A DNA stretch of 47,982 nucleotides from Miniimonas arenae (GCF_006351005.1 NZ_VENP01000024.1:1-47982), one strand, 5' to 3'. Shown: positions 20,585 to 29,539, counted from the first letter of the stretch. Numbers and translations are program-made. The notes: generated by a model from the letters alone, not told the origin.

Positions 20585-20669
20585 ACGACGGCGCGAGAAC
20601 GGCCCGAGGCGACGAGGACGGCCCCCAGCGGGCCGTTCTGGTCGCGGAGGGCCGTTCTCGCGCCGTCGT
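20585..20669. terminator. Long inverted repeat between trxA and pgi
   Basis: A perfect 21-bp inverted repeat (20585-20605 with 20649-20669) with a 43-base spacer. The spacer holds a further copy of the arm core GGGCCGTTCT near 20630, so an alternative shorter hairpin can form. It sits between convergent genes and most likely ends both. Confidence 0.7.
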
Positions 20670-20697
20670 TCGCTGTCTGAGCGCGCGGCTCGCGTGA

Positions 20698-22377
20698 CTA
20701 CACGCGGTGCTCGCGGTAGTAGGCGATGAGCGCCTGGGTGGAGGCGTCCTGCGCGGCGAGCGCGGCGTCGTCGCCCTCGATCGCGGGCGCGATCTCCAGG
20801 GCGAGCTTCTTGCCCAGCTCCACGCCCCACTGGTCGAAGGAGTTGATCCCCCAGACCACGCCCTGCGTGAACGTGATGTGCTCGTACAGCGCGATGAGCT
20901 GGCCCAGCACCGACGGCGTGAGCGCCGGCGCGAAGATCGACGTCGTGGGGCGGTTGCCCGCGAAGGTCCGCGCCGCGACGAGCGCGCCCGTCGTGCCCTC
21001 GGCCTCGACCTCCTCGGCCGTCTTGCCGAACGCGAGCGCCTTGGTCTGCGCGAGGAAGTTGGCGAGGAAGAGGGCGTGGACGTCCTGCTCGCCGTCGCGC
21101 AGGGGGTAGGCGGGGTTCACGACGGCGATGAAGTCCGCCGGGATGAGCCGCGTGCCCTGATGGATGAGCTGGTAGAAGGCGTGCTGGCCGTTCGTGCCGG
21201 GCTCGCCCCAGAACACCTCACCGGTGTCGGTCGAGACCGGCGAGCCGTCCCAGCGCACGGACTTGCCGTTCGACTCCATCGTGAGCTGCTGGAGGTAGGC
21301 CGGGAAGCGGTGCAGCTGCTGCGCGTACGGCAGCACGGCGTGCGTCTGCGAGCCGAGGAAGTTGACGTACCAGACGTTGAGCAGGCCCATGAGGACCGGC
21401 ACGTTCTGCGCGAGCGGCGTGGTGCGCACGTGCTCGTCGACGGCGTGGAAGCCCGCGAGCAGGTCGCGGAAGACCTGCGGGCCGAGCGCGATCGCCAGGC
21501 TCGTGCCGATCGCGGAGCCCACAGAGTAGCGCCCGCCCACCCAGTCCCAGAACCCGAACGCGTTCGCCGGGTCGATCCCGAACGCCGCGACCTTGTCCAG
21601 CGCCGTCGAGACCGCGATGAAGTGGTGCGCGACGGCGTTGCTCCGGTCCTCCTCGGACGTCCCGATCGCGCCCGCCGCGCCGAGCTTCTCCCACAGCCAG
21701 TCGCGCGCGAGCCGCGCGTTCGTGAGGGTCTCCAGCGTGGTGAACGTCTTCGACGCAACGATGAAAAGGGTGGTCTCGGCGTTGAGCCCCGAGACCTTCT
21801 GCGCGAGGTCGGTCGGGTCGATGTTGGAGACGAACCGCGCCTCGATGCCCGCGTCGGCGTAGGGCTTGAGCGCCTCGTAGGCCATGACGGGGCCGAGGTC
21901 GCTGCCGCCGATGCCGATGTTCACCACGTGCGTGACGCGCTGCCCCGTGACGCCCACCCACTCGCCCGAGCGGACCCGTTCGGCGAACGCGGACATCCGG
22001 TCGAGGACGGCCTGCACGTCCGCGTCGACGTCCTGGCCGTCGACCTCGAGCGGCGGGGTCGCACCCGCGGGGCGGCGCAGCGCGGTGTGCAGGACGGCGC
22101 GGTCCTCGGTGGTGTTGATGTGCTGGCCGGCGAGCATCGCGGCGAAGCGGTCGGCGACGCCGGTCTGCTCGGCCAGGCGCACGAGCGCGGCGAGGACCTC
22201 GTCCGTCACGAGGTTCTTCGACAGGTCCACGTGCAGGTCCGCCAGCGGCAGCGAGAACCGGCCGACCCGGCCCGGGTCGCCGTCGAACCAGGCGCGCAGG
22301 TCCGGGGTGAAGGCGGTGCGCAGGGCGTCCAGCTCCGCCCAGGCCGCAGTGGTGGTGGGGTCGATCGGAGAGGTCAT
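20698..22377 (-). CDS. pgi: Glucose-6-phosphate isomerase
   Basis: Interconverts glucose 6-phosphate and fructose 6-phosphate in glycolysis and gluconeogenesis. At 559 residues it has the length of the E. coli-type enzyme. Visible family stretches: [11 protein letters not shown], the [11 protein letters not shown] signature, the catalytic MESNGKS region after [10 protein letters not shown], and [11 protein letters not shown] near the C-terminus. The open frame extends upstream, but ATG 22377 matches the family start ([13 protein letters not shown]). TAGGGT lies seven bases before it, so the mRNA is likely leaderless. It is divergent from the LppM-like lipoprotein gene. Confidence 0.97.
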   Translation of the reverse strand: MTSPIDPTTTAAWAELDALRTAFTPDLRAWFDGDPGRVGRFSLPLADLHVDLSKNLVTDEVLAALVRLAEQTGVADRFAAMLAGQHINTTEDRAVLHTALRRPAGATPPLEVDGQDVDADVQAVLDRMSAFAERVRSGEWVGVTGQRVTHVVNIGIGGSDLGPVMAYEALKPYADAGIEARFVSNIDPTDLAQKVSGLNAETTLFIVASKTFTTLETLTNARLARDWLWEKLGAAGAIGTSEEDRSNAVAHHFIAVSTALDKVAAFGIDPANAFGFWDWVGGRYSVGSAIGTSLAIALGPQVFRDLLAGFHAVDEHVRTTPLAQNVPVLMGLLNVWYVNFLGSQTHAVLPYAQQLHRFPAYLQQLTMESNGKSVRWDGSPVSTDTGEVFWGEPGTNGQHAFYQLIHQGTRLIPADFIAVVNPAYPLRDGEQDVHALFLANFLAQTKALAFGKTAEEVEAEGTTGALVAARTFAGNRPTTSIFAPALTPSVLGQLIALYEHITFTQGVVWGINSFDQWGVELGKKLALEIAPAIEGDDAALAAQDASTQALIAYYREHRV

Positions 22378-22456
22378 GGCGCCCACCCTAGGGCTCCGGG
22401 ACCAGTAGCGTCCCTTATGCTGCTCCGTTCTGCTGGTCCCCCTCCGAGGAGTCCCC

Positions 22457-23638
22457 GTGCCGACCCTGACCCGTGCCGCCACCTCCCGCCCGACTTCCCC
22501 ACCCGCGCACCGATCCCCCCGTTCCCGCTCCCGCCGCATCCTGTCCCGGGTGCCGCGGCTCGCCGTCGTGATCGCCGCCGTGGCGATGCTCGCGGGCTGC
22601 ATGAAGTACAACGCCGACCTCACCGTGAACGGCGACCTCGAGGTCACCGGCACGCTCGAGATCGCGATGCAGACCAGCGCGCTGGAGACGATGGGGATGT
22701 CGAAGGACGACTTCCTCCAGCAGATGACCTCCGGCACCGACGACGCGCCCGAGGGCGTCACCGTCGAGCAGATCGACGACGGCGAGTACGTCGGGATGCG
22801 CGTAGTGATGGACGACGTGCCCGCGAGCGAGTTCCAGGGCACCGACGAGGGCCAGTCGTTCACGTTCACCAAGAACGACGACGACGACACCATCACGTTC
22901 TCGATGCCGAGCTTCACCTCCACCCTCGGCGACCTCGACTCCAGCGGCACCGACCTGGGCGCCGACCCCGCGACCCTGCTGGACGAGGGCACCATCGTGG
23001 TGACCTTCCCGGGCAAGGTCCTCGAGGCTCCCGGCGCCGACATCGACGGCAACACCGCGACGTGGGACCTCACGAGCTACACCGAGGCGCTCACCGCGAC
23101 GGCGGAGGCCGGCGGGTCCGCGGGTGGCTTCCCGATCTGGATCGTCGTCGTGCTGCTCGCATTCCTCGTGGTGGTCGCGCTGGTGGTGTGGTTCGTGCTG
23201 CGCAACCGCAAGAACGGCGGCCCGGACGCGGCCGCCGCCTACGCGGGGGCGTACGCGGGCGCCGGTGGCGGGGCCGCCGGTGGGGCGGGCGTCGTGCCGG
23301 CGGTGCCCGGCGCGCCGACGAGCCCGGAGGCGGCGCCGTGGGCGCAGCCGCAGGCGCCTGCGCAGCCCGTCGCGCCCACCGCGCCGAGCGAGTCGGCCGC
23401 GCCGCAGGCGCAGCCGAGCCAGCCCTGGGACCGTCCCGCCGCGCCCCCCGCGCCGAGCGAGCCGCAGGCGCAGCCGAGCCAGCCCTGGGACCGTCCGGCT
23501 GAGCCCACCGCGCCGACCACGCCCGCTGCGCCCGACGGCGAGCCCACGTCCGGCGAGCCCGACGGCGAGCCCACGCCCACGGAGCCCGACGGCGAGCCCA
23601 AGCCGCCGACGCAGCCGTGGGGCCCGCCGTCGAGCTGA
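22457..23638 (+). CDS. LppM-like lipoprotein with C-terminal membrane anchor and Pro-rich tail
   Basis: About 393 residues. A basic head and hydrophobic stretch end in the lipobox LAGC, with the lipidated cysteine near residue 48. An exported domain of about 165 residues ([21 protein letters not shown]...) resembles the LppM domain of actinobacteria. A transmembrane helix lies near 222-246 ([19 protein letters not shown]). The cytoplasmic tail is Ala/Pro/Gln-rich and carries repeats of QPSQPWDRP (twice) and DGEP (three times). The GTG start at 22457 follows GAGGAG by five bases. TAGCGT at about 22405 could be its -10 box. Function in this group is not known; the mycobacterial protein affects phagosome traffic, which need not apply here. 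Confidence 0.8.
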   Translation: MPTLTRAATSRPTSPPAHRSPRSRSRRILSRVPRLAVVIAAVAMLAGCMKYNADLTVNGDLEVTGTLEIAMQTSALETMGMSKDDFLQQMTSGTDDAPEGVTVEQIDDGEYVGMRVVMDDVPASEFQGTDEGQSFTFTKNDDDDTITFSMPSFTSTLGDLDSSGTDLGADPATLLDEGTIVVTFPGKVLEAPGADIDGNTATWDLTSYTEALTATAEAGGSAGGFPIWIVVVLLAFLVVVALVVWFVLRNRKNGGPDAAAAYAGAYAGAGGGAAGGAGVVPAVPGAPTSPEAAPWAQPQAPAQPVAPTAPSESAAPQAQPSQPWDRPAAPPAPSEPQAQPSQPWDRPAEPTAPTTPAAPDGEPTSGEPDGEPTPTEPDGEPKPPTQPWGPPSS

Positions 23639-23684
23639 CGCCCACCATCGCACCCCCCGCACGACCCGCACCACCCGCACGACC

Positions 23685-23721
23685 CGCACGGCCCCGGAGC
23701 TCCTCGCCCCGGGGCCGTGCG
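23685..23721 (+). terminator. Hairpin terminator after the LppM-like gene
   Basis: A perfect 13-bp inverted repeat (23685-23697 with 23709-23721) with an 11-base loop, 47 bp after the stop codon. It is preceded by a short run of CCGCACGAC-like repeats. Confidence 0.75.
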
Positions 23722-23802
23722 GCGTTCCCGCGACGTCGGGCCGGCGGCCTCACTAGGGTGTGCTCGACCCTGCCGACCCCCCGTCACCCCCCTGGATGCC
23801 GC

Positions 23803-25137
23803 ATGCCCGCACGCCCGACCACCGGCCCCTCCACCGACGCCACCGCGAACCACCCCTTCCGCTGGCGGGTGCACGGCGACGGACGCACGGTGGCCTCGGG
23901 CACCGTCGTCAGCCCCGGCGAGCGGCTGAGCTGGCCGCGCACCATCGGCATCGGGATGCAGCACGTCGTCGCGATGTTCGGCGCGACGTTCCTCGTCCCG
24001 CTGATCACGGGCCTGCCGCCCGCGACGACGCTGTTCTTCTCCGGCATCGGGACCTTCCTGTTCCTGCTCATCACCCGGGGGCGGGTGCCGAGCTACCTCG
24101 GCTCGTCGTTCGCCTTCATCGCGCCGATCGCGGCCGCCAGCCAGAGCGGCGGGATGGCGAGCGCGCTGGGCGGCGTGGTGGTCGCGGGAGCGGTGCTCGC
24201 CGTCGTCGGCCTCGTGGTGAGCTGGGCCGGGCACGGCTGGATCGACGTGCTCATGCCGCCGATCGTGACCGGCACGATCGTCGCGGTGATCGGGCTCAAC
24301 CTCGCGCCCGCGGCGTGGAACAACGTCAAGGTGGCGCCGGTCACGGCGCTGGTGACCATCCTCGCCGTCGTGCTCGTGACCGTGCTGTTCCGGGGCATCC
24401 TCGGCCGACTGTCGATCCTGCTCGGCGTGCTCGTGGGCTACGCGGTCGCGCTGGTGCGCGGCGAGGTCGTGTTCGACGAGGTGCGCGCCGCGGCCTGGGT
24501 CGGGCTGCCGCACTTCACGACGCCGACGTTCAGCGTGGCCGTCCTCGGCCTGTTCGTGCCGGTGGTGCTCGTGCTCATCGCCGAGAACATCGGCCACCTC
24601 AAGTCCGTCGCGGCCATGACGGGCGACAACCTCGACCCCATGGCAGGGCGCGCGCTCTTCGCGGACGGGTTCGCCACGGTCCTCGCGGGCCTCGGCGGTG
24701 GGTCCGGCACCACGACGTACGCCGAGAACATCGGCGTCATGGCGGCCACGCGGGTGTACTCGACGGCCGCGTACTACGTCGCGGCGGTGACCGCGTTCCT
24801 GCTGTCGCTGTCGCCCAAGTTCGGCGCGCTCATCGCGACGATCCCGGTCGGGGTGCTGGGCGGGGCCGGCACGGTGCTCTACGGCATGATCGGCGTGCTC
24901 GGCGCCCGGATCTGGGTCCAGAACAAGGTCAACTTCGCCGATCCGGTCAACCTCACGACGGCAGCGATCGCCCTGGTCGTCGGGATCGCCAACTTCACGT
25001 GGAGCGCGGGGCAGCTCACGTTCGAGGGCATCGCGCTCGGCACGTTCTCGGCGCTCGCGGTGTACCACCTCATGCGGTCCGTGGCCCGGTGGCGCGGGAC
25101 GCACGACGAGCCGGCGTCGCCCGCGTCGGTGCCCTGA
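23803..25137 (+). CDS. Uracil/xanthine permease (NCS2 family)
   Basis: About 444 residues, membrane-bound, importing uracil or a purine base with protons or sodium. A soluble head of about 45 residues precedes a nucleobase-cation-symporter-2 core with many hydrophobic segments. Family features: GMQHVVAMFGATFLVPL in the first helix, the AENIGHLKSVAAMTGDNL segment, and the signature GGGSGTTTYAENIGVMAATRVYS in the middle. The ATG at 23803 is chosen because upstream in-frame sequence overlaps the preceding terminator. There is no obvious ribosome site, but TAGGGT at about 23755-23760 may be a -10 box. UraA-type is most likely; xanthine specificity cannot be excluded. Confidence 0.9.
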   Translation: MPARPTTGPSTDATANHPFRWRVHGDGRTVASGTVVSPGERLSWPRTIGIGMQHVVAMFGATFLVPLITGLPPATTLFFSGIGTFLFLLITRGRVPSYLGSSFAFIAPIAAASQSGGMASALGGVVVAGAVLAVVGLVVSWAGHGWIDVLMPPIVTGTIVAVIGLNLAPAAWNNVKVAPVTALVTILAVVLVTVLFRGILGRLSILLGVLVGYAVALVRGEVVFDEVRAAAWVGLPHFTTPTFSVAVLGLFVPVVLVLIAENIGHLKSVAAMTGDNLDPMAGRALFADGFATVLAGLGGGSGTTTYAENIGVMAATRVYSTAAYYVAAVTAFLLSLSPKFGALIATIPVGVLGGAGTVLYGMIGVLGARIWVQNKVNFADPVNLTTAAIALVVGIANFTWSAGQLTFEGIALGTFSALAVYHLMRSVARWRGTHDEPASPASVP

Positions 25138-25207
25138 CCGGGCCGGGTCCGTCCGGACCGGCCGCCCGATGGCGCCCTGACCTGCGTCGATGCCGCCCGT
25201 CGTTCGC

Positions 25208-25228
25208 CTTGAGTGAACCCGACTCAAC
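25208..25228. promoter_or_regulatory. HAIR element (HspR operator) upstream of hsp20
   Basis: CTTGAGT-N7-ACTCAAC matches the HspR-binding HAIR consensus (CTTGAGT-N7-ACTCAAG) at 13 of 14 defined positions. It sits 85 bases upstream of the hsp20 start and four bases before a CIRCE element. Confidence 0.9.
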
Positions 25229-25232
25229 TCTC

Positions 25233-25259
25233 TTGGCACTCACCGCTACCGAGTGCTAG
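25233..25259. promoter_or_regulatory. CIRCE element (HrcA operator) over the hsp20 promoter
   Basis: TTGGCACTC-N9-GAGTGCTAG matches the HrcA-binding CIRCE consensus (TTAGCACTC-N9-GAGTGCTAA) with one change per arm. A possible promoter, TTGGCA (25233-25238), 18 bases, then TAGCAA (25257-25262), lies across it, so bound HrcA would block polymerase. Confidence 0.9.
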
Positions 25260-25313
25260 CAATGACGTCAGCGGGACCGCACGGGGCAGTCCCACCGTCA
25301 CGAGGAGCGACAG

Positions 25314-25769
25314 ATGGCCAAGACCTACGACCCGTTCCGCGAGCTCGACCGCTTCGTCGGACAGATGCTCAACGCCGACCGCGCCGCCGCGCAGATGCCG
25401 ATGGACCTGTACCGGTCCGGCGACCACTACGTGCTCACGGTCGACATCCCCGGGGCGGACCCGGGCACGATCGACGTCAACGTCGAGGACCGCACGCTGA
25501 GCATCCGGGCGCAGCGCACGGCCCCCGAGGCGAACGACGTGCAGTGGCTCGCCAAGGAGCGCCCGACCGGCACCTACGCGCGCCAGCTCACCGTCGGCCG
25601 CGGTCTCGCGCTCGACGCGATCAGCGCGACCTACCACGACGGCGTGCTCACGCTCACCATCCCGGTGGCGCAGGAGGCGAAGCCGCGTCGCATCGAGGTG
25701 CAGCACGGCCAGAGCGACGGAGGCGTCGTCCAGGCCGAGGCCGTCGAGGCCGCGCCCGCGAACGACTGA
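25314..25769 (+). CDS. Small heat-shock protein, Hsp20/alpha-crystallin family
   Basis: A 151-residue ATP-independent chaperone that holds unfolding proteins in the cytoplasm. The alpha-crystallin domain runs from about residue 28 (MDLYRSGDHYVLTVDIPGADP) to about 128, with the family GVLTLTIPV motif (the G-x-L motif) near its end. A short acidic tail follows. GAGGAG lies about eight bases before the ATG. Two heat-shock operators, HAIR and CIRCE, lie directly upstream, and a strong terminator follows at 25815, so this is a single-gene unit under double repression. Confidence 0.95.
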   Translation: MAKTYDPFRELDRFVGQMLNADRAAAQMPMDLYRSGDHYVLTVDIPGADPGTIDVNVEDRTLSIRAQRTAPEANDVQWLAKERPTGTYARQLTVGRGLALDAISATYHDGVLTLTIPVAQEAKPRRIEVQHGQSDGGVVQAEAVEAAPAND

Positions 25770-25814
25770 GTCGCCGCGCACATGGCCTGACGCCCGCCGC
25801 GCTCGCAGCACCCC

Positions 25815-25850
25815 CGAGGGGCCGCCGTCCACCCGGACGGCGGCCCCTCG
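25815..25850 (+). terminator. Hairpin terminator after hsp20
   Basis: A perfect 16-bp inverted repeat (25815-25830 with 25835-25850) with a 4-base loop, 45 bp after the hsp20 stop. Confidence 0.9.
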
Positions 25851-25884
25851 CCGTCGTGACTCGTCCCACCTCACCGGGAATGCG

Positions 25885-25914
25885 TTGGCCCTTGTCGGCG
25901 TTATGACGTAACGT
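25885..25914 (+). promoter_or_regulatory. Putative promoter with a long leader ahead of the 26141 gene
   Basis: TTGGCC (25885-25890), 18 bases, then TAACGT (25909-25914). Starting here gives a leader of roughly 220 bases before the ATG at 26141. The leader contains a hairpin with an 8-bp perfect stem (25992-25999 with 26004-26011) that extends with wobble and bulged pairs. Nothing else is seen in the 25851-26140 gap. Confidence 0.4.
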
Positions 25915-26140
25915 GGGCGGCTCGTCCACGGCCGTGGTCACACCGGCCGGACGAGTCGACCGGGCACCCGCCCGGCACCCACGGGGAGCGTGGCGACGAC
26001 GGATCGTCGCCGTGCCCCCTCCCGGACGTCACCGGCACGGTGCGCCGCCCACCTGGGCGAGCTGCGCCGTCGTGAGCGCGCACCCGCTGCGTTCCTCGGA
26101 ACCCGACGACCGGGCCGCATGCACGCAAGGAGCAGTACCC

Positions 26141-26512
26141 ATGACCACCATCCCGACCTTCCGACCGATCGACCGCACCGGCATGACCGACGAGGCCACC
26201 GCCGTGCTCGCCGTCACCGAGACCGTCCGCAGCCTCCTGGCCGGCGAGCTCGCCGGCGAGACCACCCTCACCGCGAGCCGGCCCGTGCCGATCGCGTTCC
26301 TCGACGACGGCCGCCGTGTCTTCCTCGTGGTCGACGACGGCCCTGGCCGTCCCGCCGACCAGCCCCGCTCCTGGGGCGTCGAGGTGCACACCGACGGCGA
26401 CCTCGTCGGCGACGCGCCCGGCGCGCAGACGGCGGTGCGCACCACGCACCGCCTCACGCCGCAGGCCGCGGCCGACGCCGCCCGCTACGTGCTGGCTGCC
26501 ACGGCCGCCTGA
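26141..26512 (+). CDS. Hypothetical protein, 123 residues
   Basis: I do not recognise the family. The protein starts MTTIPTFRPIDRTGMTDEA, has an Ala/Thr/Glu-rich helical N-terminal half, a middle with FLDDGRRVFLVVDDGPG, and an Ala-rich helical end. There is no signal peptide, membrane segment or cysteine. AAGGAG lies nine bases before the ATG, a good ribosome site. The frame is open upstream to 25913, but the ribosome site supports this start. It lies after a long leader and 65 bp ahead of an FAD oxidoreductase that appears to have its own promoter. Confidence 0.75.
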   Translation: MTTIPTFRPIDRTGMTDEATAVLAVTETVRSLLAGELAGETTLTASRPVPIAFLDDGRRVFLVVDDGPGRPADQPRSWGVEVHTDGDLVGDAPGAQTAVRTTHRLTPQAAADAARYVLAATAA

Positions 26513-26565
26513 GCCACCTGAGCCGCGCGGCGGCTCGAGCGCCCGCCCTCCGGACGGCGGCGCCC

Positions 26566-26580
26566 TACGCTCGGGTCGTG
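26566..26580 (+). promoter_or_regulatory. -10 box placed for a leaderless GTG start
   Basis: TACGCT (26566-26571), six bases, then GTG at 26578. There is no Shine-Dalgarno, so the FAD oxidoreductase mRNA is probably leaderless. Confidence 0.55.
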
Positions 26581-28224
26581 CAGCGCTACGACGTCGTCGT
26601 CCTCGGCGGCGGCCACAACGCCCTCACCGCCGCGGCCTACCTCGCGCGGGCCGGTCGGCGCGTCCTCCTGCTGGAGCGCGCCGACCACCTCGGTGGCGCC
26701 GCCGTGTCCGAGCGACCGTTCGACGGCGTGGACGCGCACCTCTCGCGCTACTCCTACCTCGTCAGCCTGCTGCCCCGGGCGATCGCCCGGGACCTCGACC
26801 TCGACCTCGACCTCACCCTCGTCCGGCGCCGCTTCTCCTCCTACACGCCCGACCCGCACGACCCCGCCCGCGGCCTGCTCGTCGACTCCGCCGCCGACGC
26901 CGTCGCCCACCGGGCGGCGTTCGCGCGCGTGGGCGCGGAGCACGACGCCGAACCCTGGTCGCGCTGGTACGCGGGCACCGCGGCACTCGCCCGGGCGCTG
27001 GCACCGACCCTCATCCAGCCGCTGCCCACCCGGACCGAGGTGCGCGAGCGGTTCCTCGCCGAGGCCGGCGCCCTCGCACGCACGGAAGCCGACGCCGAAC
27101 CCGGAGCCGACGCCGGAGCCGAGGCGCTCTGGCGCGACCTCGTCGAGCGCCCGCTCGGCGAGGCCCTGGACCGCCGCTTCGCGTCCGACCTGGTCCGCGG
27201 CGTCGTCGCGACCGACGCCCTCATCGGCACGTTTGCCGACCTCCACGAGCGCTCCCTCGCGCAGAACCGGTGCTACCTCTACCACGTGATCGGCGGCGGC
27301 ACTGGCGACTGGGACGTCCCGGTCGGCGGCATGGGCACGGTCTCCGGCGCCCTCGCCCGCGCCGCGAGCAGCGCGGGCGCCGAGCTGCTCACCGGCGCCG
27401 AGGTCGTCGCGGTCAGCCCCGCGGGCGAGGTGCGCTTCACCCGGGCGGGCCGCACGCACGAGGTGAGCGGCGCCGTCGTGCTCGCGGGCCTCGCCCCGGC
27501 CGTGCTGGACCGCCTGCTGGCAGAGGACGCCGGCACCGACCCGGCACCGGCGACCGCCCCGGAGGGCGCGCAGGTCAAGGTGAACCTCGTCCTGGACCAG
27601 CTGCCGCGCCTGCGGGACACGAGCGTCGACCCCGCCGCCGCCTTCGCCGGCACGTTCCACGTGCACGAGCTCGCGAGCGAGCTGACCGCCGCGTTCGCGC
27701 GCGCGGCGGGTGGCGCCGTGCCCGACCCGCTGCCCTGCGAGATCTACTGCCACACCCTGAGCGACCGCTCGATCCTCGGGCCGGAGCTCGCGGCGTCCGG
27801 CGCGCAGACCCTCACCGTGTTCGGCCTGCACACACCGCACCGGCTCGTCGCGGCGCACGGCAACGACGCGCTCCGCGAGGCGCTGCGGGACGCGGTCCTG
27901 CGAGCCCTGGACTCCGTCCTCGCCGAGCCGGTGCTCGACGTCGTCGCGCACGACGCCCACGGCAACCCCTGCGTCGAGGTGCGCACCACGCTCGACGTCG
28001 AGCGCTCCGTCGGCATGCCCGGCGGACACATCTTCCACGGGCCGCTCGCCTGGCCGTGGCGCGAGGACGCGGCGCCCGACGGCGAGCTCTCCCCCGCGCA
28101 GCGCTGGGGCGTCGCGACGGCGCACGATCGGATCCTGCTGTGCGGGTCCGGTGCGGTGCGCGGCGGCGCGGTGTCGGGGCTCGGCGGGCACAACGCGGCG
28201 CAGGCCGTGCTGGAGCAGGCGTGA
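26578..28224 (+). CDS. FAD-dependent oxidoreductase, phytoene desaturase/PYROXD2-like
   Basis: About 548 residues. An N-terminal Rossmann FAD site (VVVLGGGHNALTAAAYLARAG, then LLERADHLGGAA) is followed by a substrate domain and a C-terminal FAD-closing segment ending LCGSGAVRGGAVSGLGGHNAAQAV. This is the carotenoid-desaturase-like amine oxidase superfamily. The length and ends are closest to PYROXD2-type proteins, whose substrate is not settled. No carotenoid genes lie nearby, so a carotenoid role is not supported. An Ala/Asp/Pro repeat (ADAEPGADAGAEA) near residues 170-182 is a low-complexity insert. The next gene starts at the stop codon (GTGA overlap), so the two are translationally coupled. 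Confidence 0.85.
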   Translation: MQRYDVVVLGGGHNALTAAAYLARAGRRVLLLERADHLGGAAVSERPFDGVDAHLSRYSYLVSLLPRAIARDLDLDLDLTLVRRRFSSYTPDPHDPARGLLVDSAADAVAHRAAFARVGAEHDAEPWSRWYAGTAALARALAPTLIQPLPTRTEVRERFLAEAGALARTEADAEPGADAGAEALWRDLVERPLGEALDRRFASDLVRGVVATDALIGTFADLHERSLAQNRCYLYHVIGGGTGDWDVPVGGMGTVSGALARAASSAGAELLTGAEVVAVSPAGEVRFTRAGRTHEVSGAVVLAGLAPAVLDRLLAEDAGTDPAPATAPEGAQVKVNLVLDQLPRLRDTSVDPAAAFAGTFHVHELASELTAAFARAAGGAVPDPLPCEIYCHTLSDRSILGPELAASGAQTLTVFGLHTPHRLVAAHGNDALREALRDAVLRALDSVLAEPVLDVVAHDAHGNPCVEVRTTLDVERSVGMPGGHIFHGPLAWPWREDAAPDGELSPAQRWGVATAHDRILLCGSGAVRGGAVSGLGGHNAAQAVLEQA

Positions 28225-28712
28225 CCCCCGCGCAACTGCGCGCGAGCGCGGTGGTGCGGATCGCCGTCGTGGCCCTCGTGGTGGCGGCGGAGACGTACCT
28301 CGTGACGTCGCTCGGGGACGCGTTCTCCCCCGCGAACCACTACTCCTACTTCACGGTGCTCTCGAACCTGCTCGGCGCCGTGGTGTGCGCGTGGGCGCTC
28401 GTGGCACCCGTGCCCGACGTCGTCCGCGGCGCCGCCGTGACCTTCCTCGGACTCACCGGGATCGTCTACAACACGATGCTGCGCGGTGTGGACGTGCAGA
28501 CCGAGGGGTTCCCGAACACGGTGCTGCACGTCGTCGTGCCCATCCGCATGGTCGCCGACTGGCTGCTGGACCCGCCGCGCACGCGCACCACGCCGCGCCG
28601 CGTGGTGGCGTGGATGCTCGTGCCCCTCGCCTACCTCGCCTACACCCTCGTGCGCGGTCCGATCGTGGACTGGTACCCCTACCCGTTCCTCGACCCGCGC
28701 GACGGCGGGTAG
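28221..28712 (+). CDS. Pr6Pr family membrane protein, apparently truncated by an in-frame TAG
   Basis: The 163-residue product has about five hydrophobic segments. NHYSYFTVLSNLLGA, GIVYNTMLRG, the conserved middle His/Pro region and DWYPYPFLDP are what I associate with the Pr6Pr (Rhodobacter-type, FAR-17a/AIG1-like) family, whose function is unknown. Family members continue for one more membrane helix. Here TAG at 28710-28712 stops the frame right after DPRDGG, yet the same frame stays open to a TGA at 28854 and encodes a further hydrophobic helix (VVVGSLLVAVAFFAMALLVAW). A TAC-to-TAG change would explain this. Full length would be 211 residues. The GTG overlaps the upstream stop codon. Confidence 0.78.
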   Translation: MTPAQLRASAVVRIAVVALVVAAETYLVTSLGDAFSPANHYSYFTVLSNLLGAVVCAWALVAPVPDVVRGAAVTFLGLTGIVYNTMLRGVDVQTEGFPNTVLHVVVPIRMVADWLLDPPRTRTTPRRVVAWMLVPLAYLAYTLVRGPIVDWYPYPFLDPRDGG

Positions 28713-28888
28713 GCACCCGTGGTGGTGGGCAGCCTGCTCGTGGCCGTCGCGTTCTTCGCCATGGCGTTGCTGGTGGCGTGGGTGGGCAACGCGCTCGGCG
28801 GGACGGGCCCGAGGGGCCGCTCGGGCCGCACGGGCCGCTCGGGCCGGCGAGGGTGACGCGGGGCGGCCCCGCGCGGCACAGTGGGGCG

Positions 28889-29539
28889 ATGCGCATCGAG
28901 CGGCTCGTCGTGCCGGCCCCGGGCCGCACGGACTTCACGAACAACGTGTGGCTCGTCGGGGACGACGCGGAGGTCGTCGTCGTGGACGCGGCGCACGACG
29001 GCGACGCGATCGCCGACGCGGTCGGTGACCGGCGCGTCGTGGCCACCCTCGTGACGCACGGGCACTGGGACCACGTCGGCGCGGCGCCGCGGCTGCGCGC
29101 CCGCACGCACGCGCCCGTCCTCCTGCACGCGGCCGACCGCACCCTCTGGCACGAGTCGCTCGTGGACGCGCCCGACGGCGAGCTCACTGATGGCCTGCGG
29201 CTCGCCGTCGCCGGGGGCGAGGTCGAGGTGCGGCACACGCCGGGGCACACCCCCGGCTCGTGCGTCGTGGTCGCGTGGCCGGAGGGTGGCGAGGGTGACG
29301 GCGAGGAGCAGCGCGGGGCGGCCCGGCCGCTCGCCGTGATGACCGGCGACACCCTCTTCCACGGCGGCCCGGGCGCGACGCGCTGGCCCTACTCCTCGTT
29401 CGAGGGCATCGTCGCGTCGATCCGCGAGCGCCTGCTCGTCCTGCCGCCCGAGACCCCCGTGCACACCGGGCACGGCGAGGACACCACCATCGGGGCGGAG
29501 GCGGCCGACGTCGCGGCCTGGCTCGCGCGCGGCTGGTGA
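28889..29539 (+). CDS. MBL-fold metallo-hydrolase
   Basis: A 216-residue zinc hydrolase of the metallo-beta-lactamase fold. Metal motifs in order: THGHWDHVG (the HxHxDH site), HTPGHTPGS, TGDTLF and TGHGEDT near the C-terminus. The pattern matches glyoxalase-II-like and generic hydrolases of about 210-220 residues. The substrate is not known. There is no signal peptide. CACAGT lies six bases before the ATG, so its own leaderless mRNA is possible. It follows the Pr6Pr gene and the leftover Pr6Pr reading frame. Confidence 0.88.
   Translation: MRIERLVVPAPGRTDFTNNVWLVGDDAEVVVVDAAHDGDAIADAVGDRRVVATLVTHGHWDHVGAAPRLRARTHAPVLLHAADRTLWHESLVDAPDGELTDGLRLAVAGGEVEVRHTPGHTPGSCVVVAWPEGGEGDGEEQRGAARPLAVMTGDTLFHGGPGATRWPYSSFEGIVASIRERLLVLPPETPVHTGHGEDTTIGAEAADVAAWLARGW

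Noticed and set aside
22410-22560. A leader peptide starting ATG shortly after TAGCGT, upstream of the LppM-like gene
   Set aside because: The frame runs on as Pro/Arg-rich sequence through the lipoprotein gene with no stop near its start, so it is a shadow frame.
26578-28224. Carotenoid (crtI) gene
   Set aside because: The FAD fold fits, but length and C-terminus are PYROXD2-like and no other carotenoid gene is present.
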